A program made the position numbers and the translations under genes. DNA of 64,000 nucleotides. Source: Salinispirillum sp049115955. GTDB lineage: Bacteria > Pseudomonadota > Gammaproteobacteria > Pseudomonadales > Natronospirillaceae. The notes below the pieces were generated by a model, which saw only the letters and a program-made list of their open reading frames with translations, was not told the DNA's origin and made no database searches. Positions 24,706 through 33,217 of this stretch are shown here, in pieces; position 1 is the stretch's first letter; every line of letters begins with the position of its first letter. Where the stretch lies: contig JAGDZJ010000011.1 in NCBI GenBank assembly GCA_049115955.1, positions 43,862 through 107,861 on the forward strand, in the 5' to 3' direction.

Positions 24706-27700
24706 TGTTTCTGACTCGTATCAGCGTCAACCAGCCAGTATTCGCGACCATGATCATGGTCGCCATTATGGTGTTTGGCTTTTATTCTTATCAGCGCTTA
24801 CCTATCGAGCAGCTTCCAGACATCGACTTTCCCGTTGTAGCCGTGGTCGTCAGTTACCCCGGTGCCTCGCCAGAGGCCGTAGAAAAAGATGTGATCGAGC
24901 CCATTGAAGAGTCCGTCAATACCATCAGTGGCATCGATTCAATTCAGTCGACGGCCCGCGCTGGTCAAGCTCTGATCATTATTATGTTTGATATGGACAT
25001 CGCTTCGAGTACCGCTGCCCAAGAAGTACGTGACCGCCTGGCCACCTTGGAAGGGTCTTTGCCAAGCAACGCCAACGATCCGATGATCTTGCGTTTTGAT
25101 CCCGGCCAAATGCCCATCATGTCTCTGGCCGTCAGCTCAGATACCTTGTCTGCAGGCGAACTGACGGCATTGACCGAAGACATCATCGTGCAGCAACTCT
25201 CTGTCATTCAGGGCGTCGGTCAAGCAACGGCTATAGGTGGCATCCGTCGGCAAGTCAGTATTTTGGTCGACCCTAATAAGCTGACGGCGTTTAACATCGG
25301 AATTGGTGAAGTCACTGCTGCGTTGGCACAAGATAACCAGAACCTGCCAGCCGGTTCGCTGGAGTCCGATCAAGTCGTACAGGCTATTCAGGTGGAAGGT
25401 CGCATTGAGCGCATGGATGATTTTCTCAATATTATTGTTGCTCGCCGTGGCGGTCAGTCAATTCGTCTGGGCGACGTTGCCCGAGTAGAACGAAGCCAGG
25501 CCGACCTTGAAAGCATGGCGTTATTAAACGGCGACCAAGCCCTGGCAGTCGATATTGTGAAAACTCAAGGAGCCAATACAGTAGGCGTTGCCGAGGCGGT
25601 TCGAAGCACCATCCATCGCCTGGAAGCGGAACTTGGCAATGAAGATATTCGCATTGAAGTCGTGCGCGATAACGCCAAGCCGGTCGAACAGTCCTTCCAT
25701 GCCGTGCAAAACATGTTGGTTGAAGGCGCGGCGTTAGCGGTACTGATTGTTTTCCTGTTTTTGAACTCCTGGCGTTCCACCATTATTACAGGTCTAACGC
25801 TACCGATCTCCATTGTCGGCACCATGATCGTCCTGCACTTTCTTGGCTTTACGCTCAATATGATGACGCTGATGGCCCTTTCGTTGGCGGTCGGTTTACT
25901 GATCGACGATGCCATTGTGGTACGTGAAAACATCATGCGCCACCTTCATATGAACAAGAGCCACCGGCAAGCAGCACTCGACGGCACCAACGAAATTGGC
26001 CTGGCGGTTCTGGCCACGACCTTGTCGATCATTGCTGTGTTTCTGCCTGTTGCGTTTATGGACGGCATTCTCGGGCGTTTCTTCTTGCAGTTTGGCGTCA
26101 CGGTCTCAGTGGCCGTGCTGATTTCCATGTTTGTGGCCTTTACGCTTGATCCGATGCTCTCCAGCGTCTGGTACGACCCATCCACAGAGCCTAATGCCAA
26201 GCGCGGCCCTATCGGTAAAGCCGTCGCCGCTTTTGATCGTTTCTTCATGACCCTTCAGGACGGTTACCGCGTGGTGTTGCGCTGGAGTCTACGACACAGG
26301 AAATCGACCCTAGCCCTCGCTTTTTCTGCCTTCATCGGCAGCTTTGCGATCTTCCCGCTGGTGGGCGTTGAGTTTGTACCCGCCGTTGACAACAGCGAAC
26401 TGCAAGTCGATCTGGAAACTCCGGATGGATCAAGCCTCGAGTACACCGCGACCAAGGCACGTCAGGTCAGTACACTGCTGCAAGGCATTCCCGAAGTAGC
26501 GGGCACCTACACAACCGTGAATGCGGGTACCAATGCCCAAGGCAACAATGTGGCCACCGTATTGGTATCACTGGTGCCTCCATCGGACCGAACTCGCACC
26601 CCACAGGAACTGACTAACCCGCTACGCGACGCGCTGGCGAGCATTCCCGGCATTCAGGTGAATGTCGGCGCCGCCAACGGCTTTGGTGGCGTAGCAGCGC
26701 CGGTTCAGGTGAATCTGTATGGCGACGACTTCGACACCCTGCGCCGGTTATCAAACCAACTCAGCGGAGCAATGGCAGAGATTGACGGCTTGATTGATAT
26801 AGAATCGAGCCTCACAGCGTCACAACCGGTGCTGGGCGTCCGTATCAATCGCGAGGCCGCCAGCGATCTTGGCGTCAGCCTGCAACAAATTGGCGCAACA
26901 TTGCGGCCCATGCTCGGTGGTGAGGAAGTCGGTGACTGGACCGACCCGCTAGGCAATAGCTTTGGCTTAGTGGTACGCCTGCCCGAGACTGACCGTAATG
27001 ATCGCGAGGCTTTGGCTAGTCTGCCGATTTCACAAAGCGGCGCGACCGGCAGCCAATCAATCGTGCGACTGGATCAAGTAGCAGATATCGTCGAATCAAC
27101 CGGCCCTTCGGAAATCAATCGATTGGATCTGTCTCGGCAAGTCACCTTGTCGGCCAACATGTCCGGCGTCGCGCTGGGTGATGTTACACCTCAGTTGCGC
27201 CAAGCCATCGACCGCCTGTCACTGCCAAGCGGATATCGGGTTAGCATGGGAGGCGACGCCGAGCAACTGGCCGAAACAGCCGCCGCTGCCGGTTCGGCGC
27301 TCCTATTGGCAATCGTCTTTATCTATTTGGTACTGGCATCCCAATTCGGTAGTTTCCTACAACCAATAGCCATTATGGCCGCGCTACCACTGGCATTGGT
27401 CGGGGTTCTGCTCGGCCTGCTGGTGGGTGGAAGTACCCTGAACATGTATTCAATGATCGGCTTTATCATGCTGATGGGGCTGGTAGTCAAAAACGCCATC
27501 CTGCTGGTCGATAACGCGAATCAGGGTCGCCGGGAAGGCCTCAACCTGTACGATGCGCTGGTTCAAGCGGGCACCACCAGGTTTCGACCGATTATCATGA
27601 CCACCCTGGCGATGATCTTCGGTATGTTGCCAATGGCTCTGAGCCTACACGACGGCAGCGGCCAGAACGCCCCGATGGCACACGCTGTTATCGGCGGCTT

Positions 27701-27821
27701 GCTCAGCTCAACCTTGCTGACGTTGGTCGTAGTACCCGTGGTAGTGACCTACATGGATCGTATGGGCAACCTGGCTCAACGTATCCTGCCAAAAGCGCCA
27801 CTCGATCACGAGCCGGCCTAA
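24705..27821 (+). CDS. RND efflux transporter, HAE1-like
   Basis: Inner-membrane proton-driven exporter, 1038 residues, the normal size. It starts with the family signature RISVNQPVFATMIMVAIMVFG. Porter domain segments include VVVSYPGASPEAVEKDVIEPIE. The proton-relay aspartate pair lies in helix 4 (GLLIDDAIVVREN, near residue 400), and the second-half signature VVKNAILLVDNANQGRREG is intact. It belongs to the AcrB/HAE1 branch rather than heavy-metal CusA. Together with the upstream adaptor and regulator it forms a drug or metabolite efflux unit of unknown substrate. Confidence 0.95.
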   Translation: MFLTRISVNQPVFATMIMVAIMVFGFYSYQRLPIEQLPDIDFPVVAVVVSYPGASPEAVEKDVIEPIEESVNTISGIDSIQSTARAGQALIIIMFDMDIASSTAAQEVRDRLATLEGSLPSNANDPMILRFDPGQMPIMSLAVSSDTLSAGELTALTEDIIVQQLSVIQGVGQATAIGGIRRQVSILVDPNKLTAFNIGIGEVTAALAQDNQNLPAGSLESDQVVQAIQVEGRIERMDDFLNIIVARRGGQSIRLGDVARVERSQADLESMALLNGDQALAVDIVKTQGANTVGVAEAVRSTIHRLEAELGNEDIRIEVVRDNAKPVEQSFHAVQNMLVEGAALAVLIVFLFLNSWRSTIITGLTLPISIVGTMIVLHFLGFTLNMMTLMALSLAVGLLIDDAIVVRENIMRHLHMNKSHRQAALDGTNEIGLAVLATTLSIIAVFLPVAFMDGILGRFFLQFGVTVSVAVLISMFVAFTLDPMLSSVWYDPSTEPNAKRGPIGKAVAAFDRFFMTLQDGYRVVLRWSLRHRKSTLALAFSAFIGSFAIFPLVGVEFVPAVDNSELQVDLETPDGSSLEYTATKARQVSTLLQGIPEVAGTYTTVNAGTNAQGNNVATVLVSLVPPSDRTRTPQELTNPLRDALASIPGIQVNVGAANGFGGVAAPVQVNLYGDDFDTLRRLSNQLSGAMAEIDGLIDIESSLTASQPVLGVRINREAASDLGVSLQQIGATLRPMLGGEEVGDWTDPLGNSFGLVVRLPETDRNDREALASLPISQSGATGSQSIVRLDQVADIVESTGPSEINRLDLSRQVTLSANMSGVALGDVTPQLRQAIDRLSLPSGYRVSMGGDAEQLAETAAAAGSALLLAIVFIYLVLASQFGSFLQPIAIMAALPLALVGVLLGLLVGGSTLNMYSMIGFIMLMGLVVKNAILLVDNANQGRREGLNLYDALVQAGTTRFRPIIMTTLAMIFGMLPMALSLHDGSGQNAPMAHAVIGGLLSSTLLTLVVVPVVVTYMDRMGNLAQRILPKAPLDHEPA

Positions 27822-28118
27822 ACCGCGACACGTAGCGCTCGTGTGGATGTATGGGAGTTTTTCCACATTCGCACGCGCGCTTACCCGACCCCGCTCAACA
27901 TTCGATCAAACTAATATAGGCCATCGCGCCATTACATCGTGGGCGTTTACTACCAACTTCGATATAATCCAGCACGAGCTGGCACAATTCCTATGCGCAA
28001 TCTACTCAGGCACCATGCAAATAATCTCTAAACCAAGCGTGTGTTATGGAAAACTGATCTACACTTGAACCAGCGGCAACGCCCCAGAGCAGAACAAAAG
28101 GGAAGAACGGAACTTCAC

Positions 28119-29750
28119 ATGGCTTTCGACAAATCTATACAGTCGCTGCATTACCTAGTGGTGGACGACTTTGAGAACGTGCGGAAATCGATCCGCAGCA
28201 TGCTCGGACAACTGGGTGCCCAGAATGTCCATGAAGCCGCTAATGCGCTTCAGGCCAAAACCTTGCTCAAGGATTTTCCCTGCGACGTCGTCATTTGTGA
28301 CTACAACCTGGGTGAAGGCCAAGACGGGCAGCAGCTCTTGAAAGAAATGAGGTCCAATGGCACGGTAAAGTACACCACGCAGTGGGTCATGGTGACCGCA
28401 GAGACATCGAAAGAAATGGTCATGGGCGCCGTAGAAACACACCCCGATGACTATCTCGCCAAGCCCTTCGCGTTCGATACTTTTAAACATCGACTTGAAA
28501 AATGGGTCAAACGGCTTGAAGACCTTTATCCACTTCTCACGGCAATGGATCATAAAAAAGACGACGAAATACTCGCCGCCTGTGAGAGTGTTGCTTCGGC
28601 TCACCCGCGCCATCGCGCGTGGGCTCGCAAGGTTCAGATCAGTACACTGATGGGTCAAAACAAACTCGAAGAAGCAGAGAGCGTTTTAAACGAACTACTG
28701 GCGAAGCGACCGCAAGATTGGGCCTTATTTGAGAAGGCTCGCATCCAAATGCTGCGCAAAGAATTCAAAAAAGCAAAGCCTTTGCTGGAAGAAGTCTTAA
28801 CCGCCAACCCCAACCACGTCGAGGCCTACGACAGCCTAGCCACATGCTATCTGAGTGAAGGCCAAAACGAAGCTGCCCAACGTGCCTTGATGAACGCAAC
28901 GCGCGTATCACCACGCAACCTCCAGCGCCAAATCAGACTCGGCGAGCTGGCCCGCAAGCACCACGAATACAACATCGCCGCTAAAGCCTATAAAGAAGTT
29001 TTAACCTTGGCGACCAACACCCGACACGAAAGCCCGGGGCATTTCATTCGTCTGGCAGACACGCTGAACACCATGGCCAGCAAAGGCAGCGAGGGCGATC
29101 AACGCCGCGCGTCAAAGAGTGCCTTAGACGTCGCCCGCCGCATGATGGATCGTTACCCCGAAGTGTTGCCTGTTCAGCTCAAAGGTCGCCTAGTGATGTG
29201 TGAGTCACTCGACATTCAAGGTATGGCATCCGCGCGTGATGGCGAATTAAAGAAAGTCTTTGATATGTCCATGCGACACGTCGACGATTTAAAACCGGAA
29301 ATGGCCATGGACGTTGCCAAGTCGTTTTATCAGTACGACAAACAACGCCTAGGCGACGACTACGTTGACGCGCTCCGCCGCCAACACAAAGACGACGTAG
29401 ATATACAGCAAAAGCTGTTTATGCTGCAAAGTGAACCGTTGTCGGAGTCATCCAAACAACGCGCCGGTGAACTGAACCATCAGGGCAACACGCAGTACCG
29501 CGAAGGGGACTTTGAGAGCGCGCAAAAATCGTTCAGCAAGGCTTTAGAGCACTCGCCAAGACACCCAGGCTTAATACTCAACATGGTGCAAGTGCATATG
29601 AAGCTGTTTCAAGCGGATCAACAAAAAAAGCACCTCCAAAGCATGGAGCGTTATCTTGACCGCTTACAGTATTTACCCCCTGACCACTCACAAACCGAGC
29701 GTTATAAAGCCCTGATGGTGCGCTTTAACGCTTTGAAGCAGGAGCAGTAA
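28119..29750 (+). CDS. Response regulator with receiver domain and TPR output
   Basis: Protein of 543 residues. The N-terminal receiver domain (about 10-130) has the acidic pair D16-D17, phosphoacceptor D61 (VVICDYNLG) and conserved lysine in LAKPF. From about residue 145 on it is alpha-helical with TPR repeats (for example RPQDWALFEKARIQMLRKEF, NPNHVEAYDSLATCYLSEGQ, GNTQYREGDFESAQKSFSKA), and there is no DNA-binding or enzymatic domain. Output is therefore probably protein-protein interaction. I chose ATG 28119 (MAFDKSIQ) since the receiver fold begins right after it; the frame is open up to 28041. The next gene, one base away, is a kinase, so the two likely form a two-component pair. Confidence 0.88.
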   Translation: MAFDKSIQSLHYLVVDDFENVRKSIRSMLGQLGAQNVHEAANALQAKTLLKDFPCDVVICDYNLGEGQDGQQLLKEMRSNGTVKYTTQWVMVTAETSKEMVMGAVETHPDDYLAKPFAFDTFKHRLEKWVKRLEDLYPLLTAMDHKKDDEILAACESVASAHPRHRAWARKVQISTLMGQNKLEEAESVLNELLAKRPQDWALFEKARIQMLRKEFKKAKPLLEEVLTANPNHVEAYDSLATCYLSEGQNEAAQRALMNATRVSPRNLQRQIRLGELARKHHEYNIAAKAYKEVLTLATNTRHESPGHFIRLADTLNTMASKGSEGDQRRASKSALDVARRMMDRYPEVLPVQLKGRLVMCESLDIQGMASARDGELKKVFDMSMRHVDDLKPEMAMDVAKSFYQYDKQRLGDDYVDALRRQHKDDVDIQQKLFMLQSEPLSESSKQRAGELNHQGNTQYREGDFESAQKSFSKALEHSPRHPGLILNMVQVHMKLFQADQQKKHLQSMERYLDRLQYLPPDHSQTERYKALMVRFNALKQEQ

Positions 29751-29751
29751 C

Positions 29752-30441
29752 ATGGCGACCGACAAGTTGGACATGGCCACCGTTTTGGCCTCCACCGTGC
29801 ACGATGTGAAGAACTCATTGGGCTTAATCAGCAACCAGATTGAAGAAGTGATCAACGAGCTTGAACAGGTGGCGCCCGACGCCAGCAATAAGTTGCGTCG
29901 ACTGCACATGGAAAGTAACCGTATCAACAGCGGGCTCAGCCACATGCTGGGTGTTTACCGCATCGACAACAAGCTGCTGCATCCCAGCTTAGAAGAAGTC
30001 TTAGTGCTGGATGTCTTGGAAGACGCGGCAGCACGTTATGCCAGCACCATGCAGAGCCAGAACATTAAAGTCACCGTCGAGCTGGAAGACGAAGACCTCA
30101 CTTGGTACATGGACCCCTCATTGGTCGATCACGTGCTCACGAACATTCTGACTAACGCCATTCGCTACACCAAAGACTGGATCGGGTTATCGGCATGGTT
30201 GGAAGATGGCATGCTCTGCATTGCCATCGACGACAACGGTAACGGTTACCCCGACGCATTGCTCAATTGCCTGGCACCCGACGCCAGTTTACAAGTGAAA
30301 ACCAGCAGCACGGGCCTGGGGATCTACTTTGCCAGCCGTATCGCTGGCCTGCACCGCGACGAACAACAGCAAAAACAAGGCAGCATCGCACTGATCAACA
30401 AACCCGACGGAGGAGCCCGCTTTGCTCTTTGGCTACCGTGA
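29752..30441 (+). CDS. Soluble histidine kinase-like protein
   Basis: Short kinase of 229 residues without membrane segments or a recognisable sensor domain. The H-box is STVHDVKNSLGL with H17 at the very N-terminus. The N-box is VLTNILTNAIRY, G1 is DDNGNGYPDA and G2 STGLGIYFAS, so the ATPase is complete. Stop of the REC-TPR gene and this ATG are almost adjacent (TAACATG). It would need to receive its signal from a partner protein, possibly the TPR regulator itself. Confidence 0.88.
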   Translation: MATDKLDMATVLASTVHDVKNSLGLISNQIEEVINELEQVAPDASNKLRRLHMESNRINSGLSHMLGVYRIDNKLLHPSLEEVLVLDVLEDAAARYASTMQSQNIKVTVELEDEDLTWYMDPSLVDHVLTNILTNAIRYTKDWIGLSAWLEDGMLCIAIDDNGNGYPDALLNCLAPDASLQVKTSSTGLGIYFASRIAGLHRDEQQQKQGSIALINKPDGGARFALWLP

Positions 30442-30473
30442 GCCACTGATCAGAAAATGCGGGAGGCCGCCCA

Positions 30474-31064
30474 TTAAAGGTCTTCCGCCATACCACCCAA
30501 ATCGTCATCCAAACTGCCCCACGCATTATCTGGCGCAGCGCTGCTGTCCACGTCAGTAGGATCTCCTTGCTCGGCAAATGGCGACTCTCCAACATGAACG
30601 GCTTTTGCTTCCTGAAATTGTGTACCCTGCTTAACGCGATCCAACAACAGCATGATGATGTTATCTTTGATTTTCTCGCGGATATGAATCGGAAACTCGG
30701 TCAACGCTTTTCTTTGTAATCTAAATAGGACAGCGTTTGTAAGACATTTGATCGAACTGCTGCGCGCATTCTTCGTCAAAAACGACACCTCACCAAAGCA
30801 ATGGCCTGGCGAAATAGCGCCTACTCGGACTTCGTCTTTCCACACCTCCAAATCGCCCGTCAGTAACACATAAAGAGCCCGGTCTTTTTCGTCGCCCTCC
30901 ATCAGCACCCATTCACCCTCGCGGCAAGCGATCAGTTGCGTACCGTTCTCCAACATCAACAGGCAGTCTGCCGTGCTAAAGCGCTTGAAGAATCTGACGC
31001 GCGACAAAATGGTTAAGATCTGTTTTTGCGTTAAATGCTCGACTAATTGCATAACGGAAGTCAC
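30474..31064 (-). CDS. Cyclic nucleotide-binding domain protein
   Basis: 196-residue protein with one CRP-like cyclic nucleotide-binding domain (about residues 20-135). The phosphate-binding cassette reads FGEVSFLTKNARSSSI, retaining the G-E and R needed for cNMP binding. There is no C-terminal helix-turn-helix; instead a helix (KIKDNIIMLLLDRVKQG) and an acidic, disordered tail (residues 160-196, many D, E, S, P). It is convergent with the kinase gene and divergent from the FecR-barrel gene. Function unknown; a cAMP- or c-di-GMP-responsive adaptor is possible. Confidence 0.85.
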   Translation of the reverse strand: MTSVMQLVEHLTQKQILTILSRVRFFKRFSTADCLLMLENGTQLIACREGEWVLMEGDEKDRALYVLLTGDLEVWKDEVRVGAISPGHCFGEVSFLTKNARSSSIKCLTNAVLFRLQRKALTEFPIHIREKIKDNIIMLLLDRVKQGTQFQEAKAVHVGESPFAEQGDPTDVDSSAAPDNAWGSLDDDLGGMAEDL

Positions 31065-31154
31065 CTCTACTGGCGGCGGATACCTGTTGAATAAATAAGC
31101 AATGCGCTCTATCTTACAGCTTATAACTCTTCAGGATAGGTGCAAAGGATACAA

Positions 31155-33191
31155 ATGACAGCACTCCGTATTCGCTTGTCTGCGCAGCTCGCCGTATTTC
31201 TATTACTTTCGGCAGTAATAGCCACGGTCGCGTACGCTGACGAGCACCAACATGCAGCTCTGGTGGTACGTGCCACTGGCGAGGTCAGTGTGACCAATCC
31301 AACGGACAACACCACACGCCCGCTGGCACGACGTGACACCGTTCAGGTTGGTCAAACCATAGTCACCGGCGCCAATGGCCTAGCCACTCTGCGCTTCACC
31401 GACAACAGCTTAATTGACGTGCGCTCGAATACTCAACTGGTTATTCGCCAACACGAATTCAATGCAGCGCGACCCAATCGTGGCACCACCTTGCTGGAGA
31501 TCACCGAAGGCGGTATACGTGCGGTGAGCGGCTTGATCGGACAAGGCAACCCGGAAGGCTACTCGATACAAACCACCGCCGCGACCATCGGTATTCGGGG
31601 TACCGAGTTTGAAGTACTGCACAGCCTGACCACCGGCACTGATGCGGCCATTTTTGATGGCATCGTAGAAATTGCCCCGCAACCACCACAAAGCTTTGAT
31701 ATCACGCGTCTGGATGCCGTTAACGGCCCGCGGTTCGTGAATATATCTAACGAAGGTGTGTTGTCGATAGGCGACCAAGTGCCGGCACAATCCAGCGGCG
31801 GCGTGCCACTGAATGTCCCCATTCCAGACGCTGTAATGCAAGATGAGCTGATGGTCTTGGGCATCAGCGCAGCCTTCATTGCTGCAGCGCCAGCGGCAGC
31901 ACCTTCTGAGCCAGTGGACGACATGACACGGCTACGTACGATGGTACAACAACAGCAGTGGAGCCAAGCTCGCAGCTTGTCGACGCGCATGCTGGCCAGT
32001 TATGAAGGCGAACCGGACTTCGACTTCCTGTACGGTTTGGCCGCCTTAGGCAGCAACAATCTGGACGATGCCGTATTCGCCTTGCAGCGCGTAATCGCGG
32101 TGCAGCGCAACAACGACCGGGCGCGGCTGGAACTGGGTCGCGCTTATTTTGCTCAGCAACGTTGGGCCGAAGCCCGCCAGCAATTTGAACGCGTGCGGAG
32201 CAACAACCCGCCCGCTAATGTGCGCGCCAATGTTAACCGCTACTTAGAAGAGATTGAACGTCGTGAACGTGAAGCCTTGGTTGCCTGGAAAGGCACCCTG
32301 AGCGTCACCGGGCTTTATGACAGCAACGCGGCGAACATATCGCCCAATGCGAGCTTCCCCGACCACTCTTACTTGCCGAGCTTCATTACCGATGGCTATC
32401 AAGCACCTGAGCGGGTAGACCAATATAAGCTGTTCTCGCAACTCGACATTCGTCGCGAAGCACGCCAATCCAATATTTCAGTATGGGGTGTCGGTTTACG
32501 GACCCAGGGCGCCTTCGTGATTGAAGGAGACGAGGCAGAGTTTTCGGATCTCGACGTTGGTATCCGGACCTACTACACCACCACCCGCGAGCGCACCGCA
32601 CATAGCCGCAGCGTGGAAGTGCGTGCGTTGTCTCAACGCGCTTTAGGGCGTTACCAATACAGCTATACGCCAAGCCGAGCCCTGCAGTTGTTCGCCGCCT
32701 ACGAACCCAGTGGTGCACTGGAAGGCGGCCCTGTAGGCCCGGTGCTTACCCAGCGTCTCAGCGGCGGAGCCAATTTCTCTCTCGGACCGGTAATGAACCG
32801 AGCCAGCGTCAATATGGCCCACAATTACAACGTTCGCCCAGGCGATACATTGGACAATCTGCAAGCGGAACGCAGTGACAATTGGTCACTGGGGTTGGAC
32901 CATAGGGCTCAATACAGCATCAACCGTCAGATCGCTGTCTCATTATCACAAAACCTGAATTACACGCGCTGGTTTGCTGACGACGCCCTGTTTCACGATC
33001 CGAGCGGTGATTTCGACACCCCCATGCAGCGTGCCGATATCCGCTATTCGATTAAACCCGGTGTGAGCTGGCAGCCTGCCCGCTGGTTGTTTACCCAAGC
33101 CGGTGTCGCTTGGTCGGTACGCGACAGCAACATCGACCTGTACGACTATAATGAAATCACTGCCGATCTAGGCGTTGCGCTGGTTTGGTAA
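31155..33191 (+). CDS. FecR-TPR-outer membrane beta-barrel protein, Slam-like
   Basis: Exported protein of 678 residues. Signal peptide 1-28 (cleavage after AYA). A FecR domain covers about 36-155 (VGQTIVTGANGLATLRFTDN; TTAATIGIRGTEFEV). A linker is followed by helical TPR-like repeats (about 255-365; QQWSQARSLSTRML, LDDAVFALQRVIAVQRNNDRARLELGRAYFAQQRWAEAR). The last 300 residues start with LSVTGLYDSNAANISP and alternate as membrane beta-strands, ending in the aromatic LGVALVW. TPR followed by a barrel whose first strand contains YDSN is the plan of DUF560/Slam-type secretors; the FecR fusion is unusual. I chose ATG 31155 with AAGGAT ahead rather than an in-frame GTG at 31140. The next gene, another FecR protein, may be its substrate. 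Confidence 0.8.
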   Translation: MTALRIRLSAQLAVFLLLSAVIATVAYADEHQHAALVVRATGEVSVTNPTDNTTRPLARRDTVQVGQTIVTGANGLATLRFTDNSLIDVRSNTQLVIRQHEFNAARPNRGTTLLEITEGGIRAVSGLIGQGNPEGYSIQTTAATIGIRGTEFEVLHSLTTGTDAAIFDGIVEIAPQPPQSFDITRLDAVNGPRFVNISNEGVLSIGDQVPAQSSGGVPLNVPIPDAVMQDELMVLGISAAFIAAAPAAAPSEPVDDMTRLRTMVQQQQWSQARSLSTRMLASYEGEPDFDFLYGLAALGSNNLDDAVFALQRVIAVQRNNDRARLELGRAYFAQQRWAEARQQFERVRSNNPPANVRANVNRYLEEIERREREALVAWKGTLSVTGLYDSNAANISPNASFPDHSYLPSFITDGYQAPERVDQYKLFSQLDIRREARQSNISVWGVGLRTQGAFVIEGDEAEFSDLDVGIRTYYTTTRERTAHSRSVEVRALSQRALGRYQYSYTPSRALQLFAAYEPSGALEGGPVGPVLTQRLSGGANFSLGPVMNRASVNMAHNYNVRPGDTLDNLQAERSDNWSLGLDHRAQYSINRQIAVSLSQNLNYTRWFADDALFHDPSGDFDTPMQRADIRYSIKPGVSWQPARWLFTQAGVAWSVRDSNIDLYDYNEITADLGVALVW

Positions 33192-33217
33192 AGAACGTTC
33201 CCGTGGAGGACGACACA

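Noticed and set aside
27963..27968. TATAAT before the REC-TPR gene as a promoter
   Set aside because: No -35 box at a suitable distance; kept out of the feature list.
28041..28118. Upstream extension of the REC-TPR gene to 28041
   Set aside because: The added residues are basic and unlike any receiver N-terminus; ATG 28119 sits directly before the fold.
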